Source: Actinidia chinensis
Taxonomy: Eukaryota; Streptophyta; Magnoliopsida; Ericales; Actinidiaceae
Reading direction: 5' to 3'
Assembly: GCA_009663005.1 (NCBI GenBank)
Contig: VIGQ01000876.1
Span: forward strand, 5,001-20,000
Length of the DNA stretch: 15,000 nt
Part shown: one piece after another, positions 1 to 9,526 of the stretch
Numbering within the stretch: the stretch's first letter is position 1
Layout of the letters: the number at the start of each line of letters is the position of its first letter
Notes under the pieces: model-generated
The model's input: only the letters and a program-made list of their open reading frames with translations
What the model was told of the DNA's origin: nothing
The model's database searches: none
Position numbers and translations under genes: made by a program

Positions 1-600
1 GTTCCTGATCTCGCTCCCACAAAAATCTCGTGAAGTTGCGGATAATTTCAAGCTCTCAGCATTTCTCCACGAGTCCTCGCGAGGATCCCGTGAGCTTTGT
101 CAGCTCTAAAGTATTTGGCCATACTTTTTATTCTGATGTCCGAGTGACTGATTTTTAGAGCATGGAAATAAGATTCAAGGGACACAACTTTGCCTCTAAT
201 GTATATTGAGAGTGAGTGTCAATGTTCTATTTGGACTTTTTGGAGGAGGGGAACGTGGCCATTTCCTTTCGAGGCCTGCCTTCGGTCTTTTCGTCTTCTA
301 CTAGGTTCTAAATCTTCACGACTCAAGAGAGAGACAAATTGAAGAGAGAGCACTGAAAATTGAGAAGAGAGAGGTTGATGTGCCGGGCCTGCTGGGAGAT
401 GTATTGATACCCAAGATTTGAGAAGAGGAAGCCCTAAGATTTTGAAATATCGAACCCAAGATTTTGAAAACATCACCCAGTTATTGTTGCCCTTCTTTTT
501 GAGTGCCATAGGAGACTCAAGAACATACAAAGAGGAAAGAGACGGCGGTGTTGGTGGTCTCACTCTTTTCTCTCTGTCCTCTTGTTTCTTCCATCGCCTT
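1..600. other. Unassigned sequence, no gene recognised
   Basis: I see no recognisable gene here. The first 110 bases are open in frame 2 and contain a 12-bp perfect palindrome, TCCTCGCGAGGA at 74-85, within an imperfect 25-bp inverted repeat (68-92). Positions 310-380 are purine-rich (GAGAGA-type). An open frame on the minus strand (219-629) is rich in Arg, Ser and Lys with no family signature and is best explained by the purine-rich composition. This stretch could be the tail of a gene or transposon lying to the left. Confidence 0.4.
410..470. repeat. Three short direct repeats, CCYAAGATTTTGAAA type
   Basis: Three related copies lie about 22 bp apart: CCCAAGATTTG at 410, CCCTAAGATTTTGAAA at 432 and ACCCAAGATTTTGAAAA at 454. 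This looks like a small degenerate tandem duplication with no evident function. Confidence 0.5.
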
Positions 601-780
601 GGACCCGCCCCGGGTTGGAAAAACCGCAACCGGTTCGACGGTTTAGCGATTAACCACGGGTTTCCACGGTTCCATGGCGTTTTTATAATCTAACTCGGTT
701 TTAAAAGGGGTAAACCAGACCATTTTCTCGACAGGATCGACCGTTAGAAGACGCTCATGGCATAAGGCAATGGAGTCGCC

Positions 781-824
781 CCTCCCCACCCCCCCCCCCC
801 ACCCCCCCCCCCCACCCCCCCCCC
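781..824. repeat. C-rich low-complexity tract (C12-A-C12-A-C10)
   Basis: Three long C runs, at 789-800, 802-813 and 815-824, are separated by single A residues, preceded by CCTCCCCA. The 13-base spacing of the A residues suggests slippage expansion of a C12A unit. The minus strand is an almost pure G tract that could form G-quadruplexes. The open frames across it (poly-Gly on the minus strand) are composition artefacts. Homopolymers this long are also prone to miscounting, so exact run lengths are uncertain. Confidence 0.9.
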
Positions 825-1139
825 GAAAATATGAAAAAATAGGGGGATCCCAATACATGTAGGACTCCATATAAATATATACGAATTGGGCCAAATACTG
901 AACCATATTTCATGAAGAAGTGTGTTGTTCAAGTAGAATAAGCAATTTGATAGAATGTTAGTGAAGAGGTGTTTGGGGGACACACTCAGTCAAGAGTCTT
1001 TGAGTCGTTATTACTACATATGTGATCAAACACATTTCTTCACAAAGGAATCGCGTTGGAAACAATTTCATATATATGAGAAGTCTTTTCTTTGGATATT
1101 TGTTTAATTTTAAGCATTTGGATTTTGTCGGAATGAATC

Positions 1140-1540
1140 TTTGATGTCCTCCTATGACAATGTTGAGGATCTTTTGGAAATGTGGGGGCCTTTCTTTTTA
1201 ATATTGATGGGAGGAATTATTTTAGAATTAAAAGTCTTCTTGAAAGATGTTTTGCCAAAGGAGATATAAGAAAGTCAGTTGATGTGATCAATAGTGGAAA
1301 ATAGTGGATGGTTTTCACGAAAAGCCTGGATTGCCTATAGAATATTGTTGACTATACCAGTTACTATGGATCCGGAGAAAGAAGTTTTTCAAAGTTGAAA
1401 GGATTAACAGTTATCTTCGGTCAACCAGTCTCAGAAGATAAATGGATTGGCTATATTATCTATTGAGAAGAATGACGATGAAGACATTTGACTATGAAAA
1501 CTAATTAATACCTATTTGCAGTAAAAAATGCGAGAAGAGG
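1140..1540 (+). pseudogene. hAT transposase C-terminal remnant (TTF/ZMYM1-like)
   Basis: This is the decayed C-terminal end of a plant hAT transposase of the TTF-type/ZMYM1-like group. Matches to the family pattern appear in order across shifting frames: ELKVFLKDVLPKE near 1225-1262, AYRILLTIPVTM near 1336-1371, then after a shift GERSFSKLK near 1374-1400, NSYLRST near 1407-1428, NGLAILSIEKN near 1441-1475, and finally a FDYEN / SKKCEKR tail near 1490-1540. The ERSFSKLK...YLRS...LNGLAxLSIE order is the hallmark of the hAT dimerisation domain. At least four frameshifts plus stops break it, and no N-terminal BED/TTF domain or DDE core is visible upstream. It cannot encode a transposase. A diverged ZMYM1-like host gene is possible but less likely. 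Family assignment is firm; the outer ends of the element are not located. Confidence 0.8.
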
Positions 1541-1654
1541 AATGTTCAAATGATCGATCTTTCAGAATTATGTAATAGTTTGTTTATTTTTAGAGGACAA
1601 TGTGTTTAAATTGTGCAATGATAAATATTTTGTGTTATGTACTTTATGAAGAAA

Positions 1655-1768
1655 CAGAAAGAAATGATACCACCTTAGGAGGTTTCGAACTGAGACCTGG
1701 GAGAGGAGCAAAACTTCAAAATCTAAGGCATAGACAACCCAGTGCAACCCCTGATGGGGCAACTGTCT
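1655..1768 (-). mobile_element. tRNA-like SINE-type fragment
   Basis: Read on the minus strand, this segment has a Pol III B-box-like AGTTCGAAACC (complement of 1681-1691) and, about 45-50 bases before it, an A-box-like TTGCACTGGGTTG (complement near 1735-1747). That spacing fits tRNA-derived internal promoters of plant SINEs. It is not a functional tRNA gene, since no cloverleaf with paired acceptor stem can be drawn. No poly(A)-type tail or target-site duplication was identified, so the 3' end is undefined. It could be a chance B-box match; moderate to low confidence. Confidence 0.35.
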
Positions 1769-2189
1769 GATTTAGTGGTTGGAAACATAAGTCGATGGTT
1801 GGAAGGATCCTGAGGTTTAAACTTGAGGTTTATCTTAAGAAAAGGCTTGTGCAGGAAAAGGGCACCTAAGGTTGAGTTTTTAAGGGCTCACTTAAATAAC
1901 AGCCTAAAAGGCGCTACATATAAACCTTAATTTTGTTATGAACGCATTGCAAAATTGGAAAATAAACGACTTTGTACAAAATTTAGCTATTCGTCTTCAA
2001 AGAATGTTCTTTGCTAGCTTGACAATTAGGAATATTGGATATCAAAGTCCAGCCCTTGGAGCCAGCAATTATATAGAAGGCCTATCCAAATAAGTCCGTT
2101 TCAAGGCTCCCAAAAAGTAAGAACCGCACTGGTCGACGGTTATAAAAAACGTCGAACGTTATCCGTCCGGCGTTTCAAAAACACTGGGG

Positions 2190-4440
2190 AGCTTCAAAGG
2201 ATTTCGGATGACGCATATGTTGTATTGAGAAGCATGCCATGAAAAGCATTTATTATATTTTTTAAAGTAACAAACAGTAAAAATAGTATAATATACTTTT
2301 TTTGTATTTTTCTCAATGTAAATTGAACAATATTATGAAAAATTTTAAATTCAGATTGTCACAATTTATGCCTTCAGTTATAGCACTTTATTGTTATGTC
2401 TTTTTCTATGTGCATGCGTTGTTTTGTTTTAATGAAAAATAATATTATTTTGTTATTCATTATTGTTTCGTTTAGTTTCTCAAATAATGAAAACGTTTTG
2501 ACCATTTTGTCAAATAAATAAAATTTTCGGTTATATATAAACAACCTTCAATTTCTTCAAATGTATATGGTATAGAAAAAGATTAGATGAACATGACCAT
2601 GAAGTTTAGCAACATCGCAAAAAGCTTTTCACGATATTTGTAGCCACGATTTTAAGTTTAGTTGGCTAATAAAAAAATTTCTCTTTAAAATTGGGTAGCC
2701 ATGGACTGACACTGGTGGTCTGTATACTGGATGCAGTTGCTTATTGTTCATTTTGTTTGACGTGGGTTTGGTGTTTATCGCAATATGCTTTTCTAAAGAG
2801 TTTTGGAAATATTCTCTAAGAAAATGAAAATGCTATTCTTCCACCAAGTTAATCGTTGTACCAGAATGAACTCAGTGGTAGGTTGTAATTAAAAAACAAA
2901 ATAATTATAAAAAATATTCCGACTATGACTCAATATCGTTGAATTTGTTGAATGCCCTTCTCACTCGAAAACATTGACAAATTGACCCTTGAATTGACCA
3001 ATTTGTATCAATCAATGCCTTATGTTACCAAATCATTAGGAGTATAGATTATGAAAATGGTCATGTGACTTGCAGATATTACAAAAATATGATTTTATAG
3101 CTCTAAATTGACATTCTCTTATTATAATACATGTCTAATAACTAAAATGCCTCTTATTGCCTTATCCTTTAGTCATGAGACAATTATTATTAAAGAGAAG
3201 ATCAATTTCATTTAAAACTTACTTTCGTGAATGTGCAAGTCATATGCTAATTTTTCATCGACTTTCCTAAAAAAATTGTTAATATATTGCTAACGGAGGT
3301 GTTGATAGATCATATGTAGGTTAAGGGTTAATGTGTTCACTTTTAAAGTTTAAGAGAGTTTAGTAACAATGAATCATAGGTTGAGGGGTTGTTCTTGTAA
3401 TTACCCCATAAAAATCCTTGTGATTGTTGTTTGTTTTGAGGTGAAGAATCCCATTCAATACATAATTGTGGTAAAAAAAAAAAAAATTATGTGTAGAGCA
3501 TTACCCTAAAAAAAAATCACACATCAAAAGTTGAAATAAAACCAGGTTGGTTATTACTTTTATTATTTTCATTAAAAGTAACCAAAATCCACAAAATGAT
3601 AATAAGAAATGTCATACTTTATTAGCAATGCATTTGGGAGTGTGATAGAAATTAAAAATGATTTAAAATCAAAAATGACGATTCCAAAAAACCAACTTCC
3701 AAAAAAAATATTATTTTGTATCTATTTTTGGCCGGGCGGGCCGAGGTCAGTTGAATTATGTGGTTGTATTCATCTGTGAGATGTGAGAATGGCTGGTCCC
3801 CGTTTTTTTTTTCCCTCTTTAAATGTTGTGAATTTATGAAAGTTTGTTTTTGCAGCAAAATCCAGAATGAATCGTTCGGATTGGAAATACTATTTGGGTT
3901 AAGTCTCTGTTATCGATTCCCATGATTTCCGGCCCATTCCCAATATTAGATCATTTGTTAGGTGATTTGTAGGTTTTAACCTAACCCCCTGCAAAGGCTT
4001 ATGTTAGGGCTTTGCCTGAAAATTACTCAATACTAATGAAGTTTCCTAAAATGTGATTGCTGTTGAACGTGTAAATTGGGACGGCATTTTCAAAGTCATT
4101 AGCATTTAATGTGAACGCACGCTATTTTAAGTTTTTTAAAGTTATTTGATTATATTGAGATCACAAGATTTCACTCAAATAGAGTTTACGAGAGATAGTA
4201 GGTTAAACAGTTTTGAACGAAATCCCAAAAACTAAATCTTTTGGTTTAGTATTTTAAAATAAAAGAAATTAAAGCACAATCCTTTGGAGTAAATATTAGG
4301 TTCAACTCTTTTTTTTCCCTTTTTTGTAATAAATTAAAAAACCCATATGCTATGGTGCTCTAAGTATTGTACCTATTTTGGCAGAAGAAAAAAAGTTAAT
4401 TTAAAGAGACTTTTCTTGGCAATAGCAAAATAGCTCCTTT
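2190..4440. other. AT-rich intergenic sequence
   Basis: No gene is supported here. The stretch is AT-rich with scattered short open frames and no family motif. A 14-base A run at 3473-3486 follows a sequence ending CATAATTGTGGT and could be the tail of an unidentified retroposed copy on the plus strand, but I could not define its body or target duplications. A small GC-rich island, GGCCGGGCGGGCCGAGG, sits near 3730-3745. The minus-strand open frame at 3652-3858 has no recognisable content. Confidence 0.5.
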
Positions 4441-4677
4441 ATTTGTCCCGACCCCTTCTCTCCTCTCCTGCTCTCAGTCGTGACTCGTGGACAGTTGAAG
4501 TGTTTTTGAGCCCACATATATTTTTTTCGTTCGCATATGGTTTTTAGGTTTTCTTTTTTTTTTTTTTTTCTTCTCTTTTTTTTTTTTTTCGGGTTTAACA
4601 GGGTTTTAACTTTCTCTCGTCAAACCTAGAGGCTTCCATTATTTCTCTCCCCATTTTTCACGGTCTAGGGTTTAGCT
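4440..4677 (+). promoter_or_regulatory. 5' flank and 5'UTR of the SAP130 pseudogene
   Basis: This stretch lies immediately upstream of the SAP130-like reading frame. It contains a CT-rich block (4447-4475), two long T runs (16 bases at 4554-4569 and 14 bases at 4576-4589) separated by TTCTC, and CTAGGGTTTAG at 4666-4676, whose complement holds the plant telo-box AAACCCTA often found near starts of housekeeping and translation/RNA-processing genes. It is plausibly the copied promoter-proximal region and leader of the parent gene. I did not identify a convincing TATA box or transcription start. Confidence 0.45.
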
Positions 4678-5600
4678 ATTACCTATACAATCTCACTCTG
4701 CAAAAGCCACGCATAGTCTTGCGCCATCAACGGGCAACTTTCGGCGGAAAAACAACCCAAGAAATCGCCGTCGTTAGCAAGAGGCAAGTCTCGATCCCTC
4801 GACCGACGAAAACTGTAAAGATCCAAACCCACTCTCTGTTGATGTTTCGGTGCATTGCTTGACATTAGGTCTTTGGCTCAATTTAGGTTACTGGTGCCCA
4901 AAAGGACTATATCGTAAATAGGGTCCGATTCGGGTCGAATTGTCATCCAGAATAAACAAAGAGAGAATGTGTTCGCAAAGTTCAACAGGAAACGTTTGGG
5001 AAAATCAGTGGTGTCGCCGGATTGTTCTGGGCAGTTACTGGCGGTAGACCCCAAGGGTCGTGCCGTTGATGATAGGGGGCTGTGAGAAGCAGAAGATAGT
5101 TAGTGTGAATAGGGTACGCGGACTAGGATGACCATTTCGTCACCTTTAGAGGCGCATAAATCGCACACAATTAGTTTAGTTATTCAGTTGGTGGGGGTGA
5201 TTGCGGGGTTGATAACCCGAGGTTTTGTTGCCTCTATTGAGTTGGATTACTCGGAGGCAGTAAGGAGTAGACTGGGGCAGGTGCGCCGAAAGCCAGAAGC
5301 ACTTGACCTTTTAAGCGATCTTGGGCTAATCATCGTTTCGAGGAAAGGTTGATCAGGTTGCTAATGGTGCTAATATGCTTGTGACTGTACCGGGAGGTGG
5401 GGATGGCCGAGTAGGTGTGCTTGTGTGGGCGGAGGAACTTTCGTGATAATAAGAAGCAGGGTCATCCGGATGTACGTGCCTGTCATTCCTGGCGGGGGGG
5501 GATTTACCGGCGGAAGCGTGGGGTCGTAAGTTTCGGCCTGCTATGCACAAGCAGAAGTCTATGTTCTTCTTTCTTTTGCACAACGGAGTATGGGAGATGG
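4678..5600 (+). pseudogene. SF3B3: SAP130/SF3B3 splicing factor pseudogene, 5' quarter
   Basis: The parent protein is the SF3b subunit SAP130 (SF3B3), a nuclear WD40-like beta-propeller scaffold of the U2 snRNP that is related to DDB1 and CPSF160. Family segments occur in the right order across changing frames: YLYNLTLQ at 4680, INGNF-type and TQEIAV near 4725-4775, TGAQKDYIV near 4892-4917, QETFGK near 4985-5003, AVDPKGRAV near 5045-5070, CEKQKIVSV near 5080-5107, TISSPLEAHKSHTI at 5131-5172, IELDYSEA near 5236-5260, NGANMLVTVPGGGDG near 5358-5408, GHPDVRA near 5461-5482 and TEYG near 5585-5596. The start codon is lost: AT-TACCTATAC at 4678 fits ATG TAC CTA TAC with one G deleted. Numerous indels and stops follow. 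The copy stops after roughly 300 residues of about 1,200. Keeping the 5'UTR while lacking the 3' end argues for a DNA-level duplication cut short rather than a typical retrocopy. Confidence 0.88.
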
Positions 5601-5641
5601 GTCTCTAATGGCCAATTTAATGAGGAATAGGATTCTGTTCT

Positions 5642-5657
5642 TGTGTGTGTGTGTGTG
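5642..5657. repeat. (TG)8 microsatellite
   Basis: Eight uninterrupted TG units lie just 40 bases after the last recognisable SAP130 codon. The position close to the truncation point makes it a candidate breakpoint feature, though this is only an inference. Confidence 0.85.
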
Positions 5658-6529
5658 ATTAAGTTGTCCGTTTAATAGTTTCTTTACTTTTTATGTTTTA
5701 CGACTATCAAAAATACAGTCGGACAGAAACAACACTCTGGAAGGAAATGTATTTTGTAGTTATATGATTCAAATGTAAAACTTTCAAATAGGTATATCAC
5801 CTAGTGACCTTTTCTGTTGATTTGGGTTTGGTCTTTTGTGGTGATTGGCATCAAGTTTGGTTTGGTGATTTGGGAACGATAACTCCAAAGGAATGTAAAA
5901 CTTGTAATTCCAGAAGGCTCTATTGTTTATCTGAGAGTCATTAGATGTTGACTGCGGCCTTATAGGTTAAAAATTGTCAAGCAACGAGAAGGACTTGACT
6001 AAATGTTGGTGAAGTTTTGGTATCAGTTTGGTAGTCTAGTATAAAGGTGGGTTCCAATTTCCAGATTAATATAAACACGTCCTTTATCCAGAACAAATAT
6101 ATTTAGTAATTTGAAAAAGCCATTGTTCGAAGGGAGCCACCAACTTCAAGGGATAGGTTGGAAGTTGGTTTAACCTCCTCATTACTTACAGCTAGTTGGG
6201 GTTTCAGAAATTTTCCTTTTAACCTGTCAATTACACAAACATTTGCTTGTTAGATGATAAAAGCAGGCCACTTGAATGGGACTTATTCTATAATAGCTTA
6301 TATTAATTAGATTTTAAATGTTTTGCCCAAGTTTTAAGAGCTCTGGATGCTAAAGCTTTGAAAAACCTTTAGTTGGGTAAGATAAAACTTTAAAGCGGTG
6401 CTGGTTTTCAAAAGCCCAACTATTCTTGCCTTAAGAACACGCTTAATAGACAATTTGTTGAACTTAATATTGTTTTTCAACATATGCTGAGGACTTGAAC
6501 TTAATAGACATTGTTGAGGCTTTTGTTTC

Positions 6530-6660
6530 ATTTTTTAAATTGTTGCATTTTACCTTTAAATTGAAAGCACATTTTAAATATTTGGTCACAATTTGTCTCA
6601 TGTTGACCACTAAGTTCTCTTGTAACAGGCTTTCTGATTGGTCGAGACGAGGGGAGGGAA
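6530..6660 (+). repeat. Degenerate copy A of a dispersed repeat
   Basis: This stretch resembles 13565-13690 in the same orientation. Shared landmarks in order are AAATTG(T/C)(T/C)GCATTTT, then TGTCTC(A/G)TGTTGACCA, then TTCT..TAAC, then GATT..T(C/G)GA(G/A)ACGA. The two copies are 7 kb apart, on opposite sides of the CACTA-like element. I do not know what the ancestral sequence was; no conserved reading frame is obvious. Confidence 0.4.
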
Positions 6661-6700
6661 AAAAGTATGGTTTACTAACTTTACTTTTAATTAAAGTGGT

Positions 6701-6808
6701 GAATATCATTGTTTTTTTGGGGGGGAATAATTTTAGGTTAGAAGCATGATATTTGTTTATTGTAGAGATGAATATCATTGCTTTTTTTTGGGCAATAATT
6801 TTAGGTTA
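6701..6808. repeat. Direct duplication with 69-bp offset
   Basis: GAATATCATTG, a T run, a G run and AATAATTTTAGGTTA occur at 6701-6740 and again at 6770-6808. The copies differ mainly in homopolymer length (T7G7 against T8G3). This is a local tandem duplication with no evident function. Confidence 0.75.
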
Positions 6809-7338
6809 TGTAGAAATGTATTTACAGTTGAGGGTGATATATATTTTTTTTTACAACAAGTAATAGTTAATGTATAATTACTGTGAATTCACACTGTCAC
6901 CATTTATGTTAGTATGCAAATTTATTAATGATAGTTCTTTCTGTACACACTGATTACGTTTTTCCAGCTTTGGGGTGTAAGGCCATACCAGACATTGCAA
7001 TTCTGTGTTCTTTTGTTTTTGTGGTTTCTTTTTTTTTTAAGTCCTTTTTGTAAAATAATTTGGATTTATCTATATTCTTTGTATTGATAAGATATTCTTT
7101 GTTTTTTTGTTGGTTTTTGTGGTTATTTGGGGACGTATTAATGTCTTTGTCTTCCTGTTAGTTTCCTCTTACTAAAGTTCCTCTCCCTCTGCTCGAGAAT
7201 ATTAAAGGCCAGAGTTTTATTTTTTGTTTTGGGGGTGGGTGGGTTTGTTATGGGTCAAAGGGGTGCGCTCCGTGGATATCCCTTGATGGCCTGGTCTTGT
7301 GCTTAACCTAGGCTTCGAAAGTGATGCCTCTCGACATT

Positions 7339-7358
7339 CATTACAACAAAAATGTGAT
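7339..7358 (+). repeat. Left terminal inverted repeat of the CACTA element
   Basis: The sequence begins CATTACAACAAAAATGTG. Compared with the family consensus CACTACAAGAAAA the third base is changed, which would weaken the end. It is followed directly by the first GTGACGAAA subterminal motif. Confidence 0.6.
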
Positions 7359-7360
7359 AA

Positions 7361-8345
7361 GTGACGAAATGGGCCCGTGACAAAGTAAAATTCACATCAC
7401 CCATTATGCATTTTGTGAGAAAAAATTATTTTGTCATTAATTTACAAGAGAACAAACATTTAAGGTGACAAAAAAAAATTTGTCAGCCATATATTGTCCA
7501 TTAGTGAGGTAACCATAATTTTGTCACTGAATAATTGACGAAAAAAGTTTAGGGTGACTACTTATATTTATTTTGTCGTCACTAATATTTTCCTCCCTCC
7601 AAACCTAAAACTAATGGTGACAAACAATTCTAAAAAAAAAAATAAAGGTGATTGCGTGAGGAAGTTAATTTTCGTCACCAAAATTATTTGAAAATAATAG
7701 GTGATGAGCATAAAGGTATTGTTTGGTGAGAAAAAGTTTTTCAATCATATCATTACCCATTGTATTCATTTTGCGTGAGAAAAATTAATCCTTCTAATCT
7801 TCTCACCAAATTATTTCAAAAAACAAATAGGTGACCAAAAAAATTCTCACAAAAGGTAAGTGTTAGGTGAAAAAGTTTTTCGTCATCCAATGTATTTAAT
7901 TTTGCTGAGAAAATTAGTTGTCACCCAACTTATTTGAAACAAATAGGTGATGAAATATTTTCCTCAAAAAAGTACGTATTTGGGTGGAGGAAAGTTATTT
8001 CGTCACCCAATGTCAATTCATTTTGGCGGAGAAAAATAGTTTCGTCACCAAATTATTTGAAATGAATAGATGACGAATTGTTTTCCACACAAAAGATAAG
8101 TGTTTTGGGTGAGAAAAGTCAATTTTGTCACTTAATGTATTCATTTTGCGTGAGAAAACTGATTTCAATTTCCATCGCACAAATTAATTGAATGAATAAT
8201 TTGACGAAATATTTTATCCACAAAAGGTTAAGTGCTTGGGTGAGAAAATATTTCGTCACTCAATTGTATTCATTTTGTATGAGAAATTTGGTTTCGTCAA
8301 CCCTTCTCGTTTCACCCCCAATTTATCTCCGTAATAGGTGAAAAA
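7361..8345. repeat. Left subterminal array, ~120-bp units
   Basis: GTGACRAAA and its complement recur throughout. From about 7710 they are organised in units of the form AAAAGGTAAGTGTT, GGGTGAGAAAAGT, TTTCGTCACCCAATGTATTCATTTTG, a second GAGAAAA, TTCGTCACCAAATTATTTGAAA, AATAGGTGACGAAA. Successive units start near 7710, 7851, 7967, 8091 and 8222, giving spacings of 141, 116, 124 and 131. A shorter, less regular portion precedes them. Each unit carries the motif in both orientations, so single strands could fold into hairpins. These are likely transposase-binding repeats. Confidence 0.75.
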
Positions 8346-8465
8346 AAAATGATGACTACCCTAGGTATGCAATTAAATTTCATCCAATCACGCAAAGGCC
8401 AACATCCGATGATCTCCTGATTTTGAAAATAATGATGAAATCAACCGAGACGTGAAATCCAAACG

Positions 8466-8900
8466 TTTTAGTTCAGTTTTTGAAGCACAATGCCTCTTAA
8501 GATACTTATCAACCCAGTTGGTTTGGTTTCAACTCTAAACCGTTGTCCACTTTTATATGTTCTTCATCCCTCTTTACATGTTGTGTCTTCTACTGAGATT
8601 CTGCATTCACCGAGATTTTTTTTTACTATTTCTAATATGTTTATTTTCTCGTTTCATGTATTGCTTGATGTTTTTTATTTGTAAGCTTTTTTTTTTGCGG
8701 GCAATGATCCGAGAATTTAGTTTAGTTTTGAAGCATGAAATGCCACTTCAAGTTGTTTCTCCCAATCATCAGTTTGTGTTTCACTCTACTGTATGTCCAC
8801 TTTTTCTTCCCTTTTTCAATCTTTAATCTTGTTGTTGTCTCTACCTGTAGATTCTTCATTCACCAAGATTTTGGTTTTAATTGGTTCTAATATGTTTTTT
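8466..8900. repeat. Imperfect direct duplication in the element core
   Basis: Two copies of a segment of about 185 bp lie at 8466-8650 and 8714-8900. Shared landmarks are TTTAGTT.AGTTTT, TGAAGCA (8481 and 8729), TGTCCACTTTT (8544 and 8794), ATTCT.CATTCACC.AGATTTT (8598 and 8851) and TCTAATATGTTT (8631 and 8886). The offset drifts from 248 to 255 bases through small indels. In copy 2 the segment 8791-8850 starts GTATGTCC and ends in a pyrimidine-rich ACCTGTAG, looking like a 60-bp intron; copy 1 lacks the GT donor. Confidence 0.7.
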
Positions 8901-9066
8901 TTCCTGAGAGGACCTATAATTTGAAAGAAGGTGGTGTTTTTTTAGATTACTCGTGCTTGTTACTTTTTGTTGTTGATTTTTTTCTAATATTTAATTATGC
9001 ATAGAGCTCATGCATAAGCTAGCTTTTATATCTAAGATAAGATACGCATCCTAATATTTTCTGCAG

Positions 9067-9207
9067 ACTGTAGAATATGCAAGGAAAAAGATTCACTTCT
9101 GTTGTTTGTTTCGTTACCGCAAGGAACCTGTAAAGCAAGCTCTGCATGTTCTTTCTCCCTTTTCCTCCCCCCCCTTGCCTTTTATCATAATTGGAAAGGT
9201 TTTTTGA
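9067..9207 (+). other. Exon-like open segment in the CACTA core, unknown origin
   Basis: A good plant 3' splice site, with CTAAT branch-like sequence then TTTTCTGCAG ending at 9066, is followed by an open frame starting TVEYARKKIHFCCLF and continuing RYRKEPVKQALHVL until about 9150, then by low-complexity Ser/Pro/Phe-rich sequence to a stop at 9205-9207. The first 28 or so residues look like real protein; the rest looks intronic. A possible donor, AAG/GTTTTT, lies near 9199. I do not recognise the protein. It may be a captured host exon or a relic of an accessory transposon gene. Confidence 0.4.
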
Positions 9208-9526
9208 GTTTTTTCAATTATGTTGGTTTCTGTAGATTGCTTCTCCTTATCGTTGTTTACCTGATGCTCTCAACTGCTCCTTTTAAGCTCTCTATGGGAC
9301 TTGTTTTGTGGCAAATATTATTCAGGTTTAGTTATTCATTACCTCCTCTCGCCCCCTCCTCCCCGTTTTTCAATAATTTACAATATCTCCTATTTAATCT
9401 CAAAGAATCTATCTCTCTACTCTGGATAAAGTTTATGCTGGAAATTCTGGCTATTTAATACGCTACCTATGGCTCTAGAAAATTCAGCAACACTGAAAGT
9501 AACTTTTCTTTCGTTTTGTTTTTAGA

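Larger units (their letters stand above)
5658..7338. other. AT-rich intergenic sequence with T-rich blocks
   Basis: No gene is recognised. I looked for continuation of SAP130 (for example the segment after TEYGD) and found none. The stretch contains many T-rich runs (7028-7038, 7098-7140) and a 69-bp-offset duplication described separately. Overlapping plus- and minus-strand open frames at 6464-6778 shadow each other and contain no domain signal. Positions 7230-7330 are somewhat richer in G and C and lead into the left end of the transposon. Confidence 0.45.

Noticed and set aside
219..629. 136-residue minus-strand open frame
   Set aside because: Basic and Ser-rich composition follows from the purine-rich strand; no domain, no start context and no neighbouring exon signal.
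643..983. Minus-strand open frames with Gly-rich stretches
   Set aside because: They exist only because the C-rich tract translates as poly-Gly and lacks stops.
6464..6778. Overlapping open frames on both strands (104 and 84 residues)
   Set aside because: They shadow each other in AT-rich sequence, contain a duplicated homopolymer block and have no family motif.
5601..7338. Continuation of SAP130 after a possible intron
   Set aside because: No downstream SF3B3 segment such as the one following TEYGD could be found before the transposon.
9102..9458. 118-residue plus-strand open frame in the transposon core
   Set aside because: Mostly Leu/Phe/Ser from a T-rich, intron-like segment; the more protein-like reading near its start is in another frame (from 9067).
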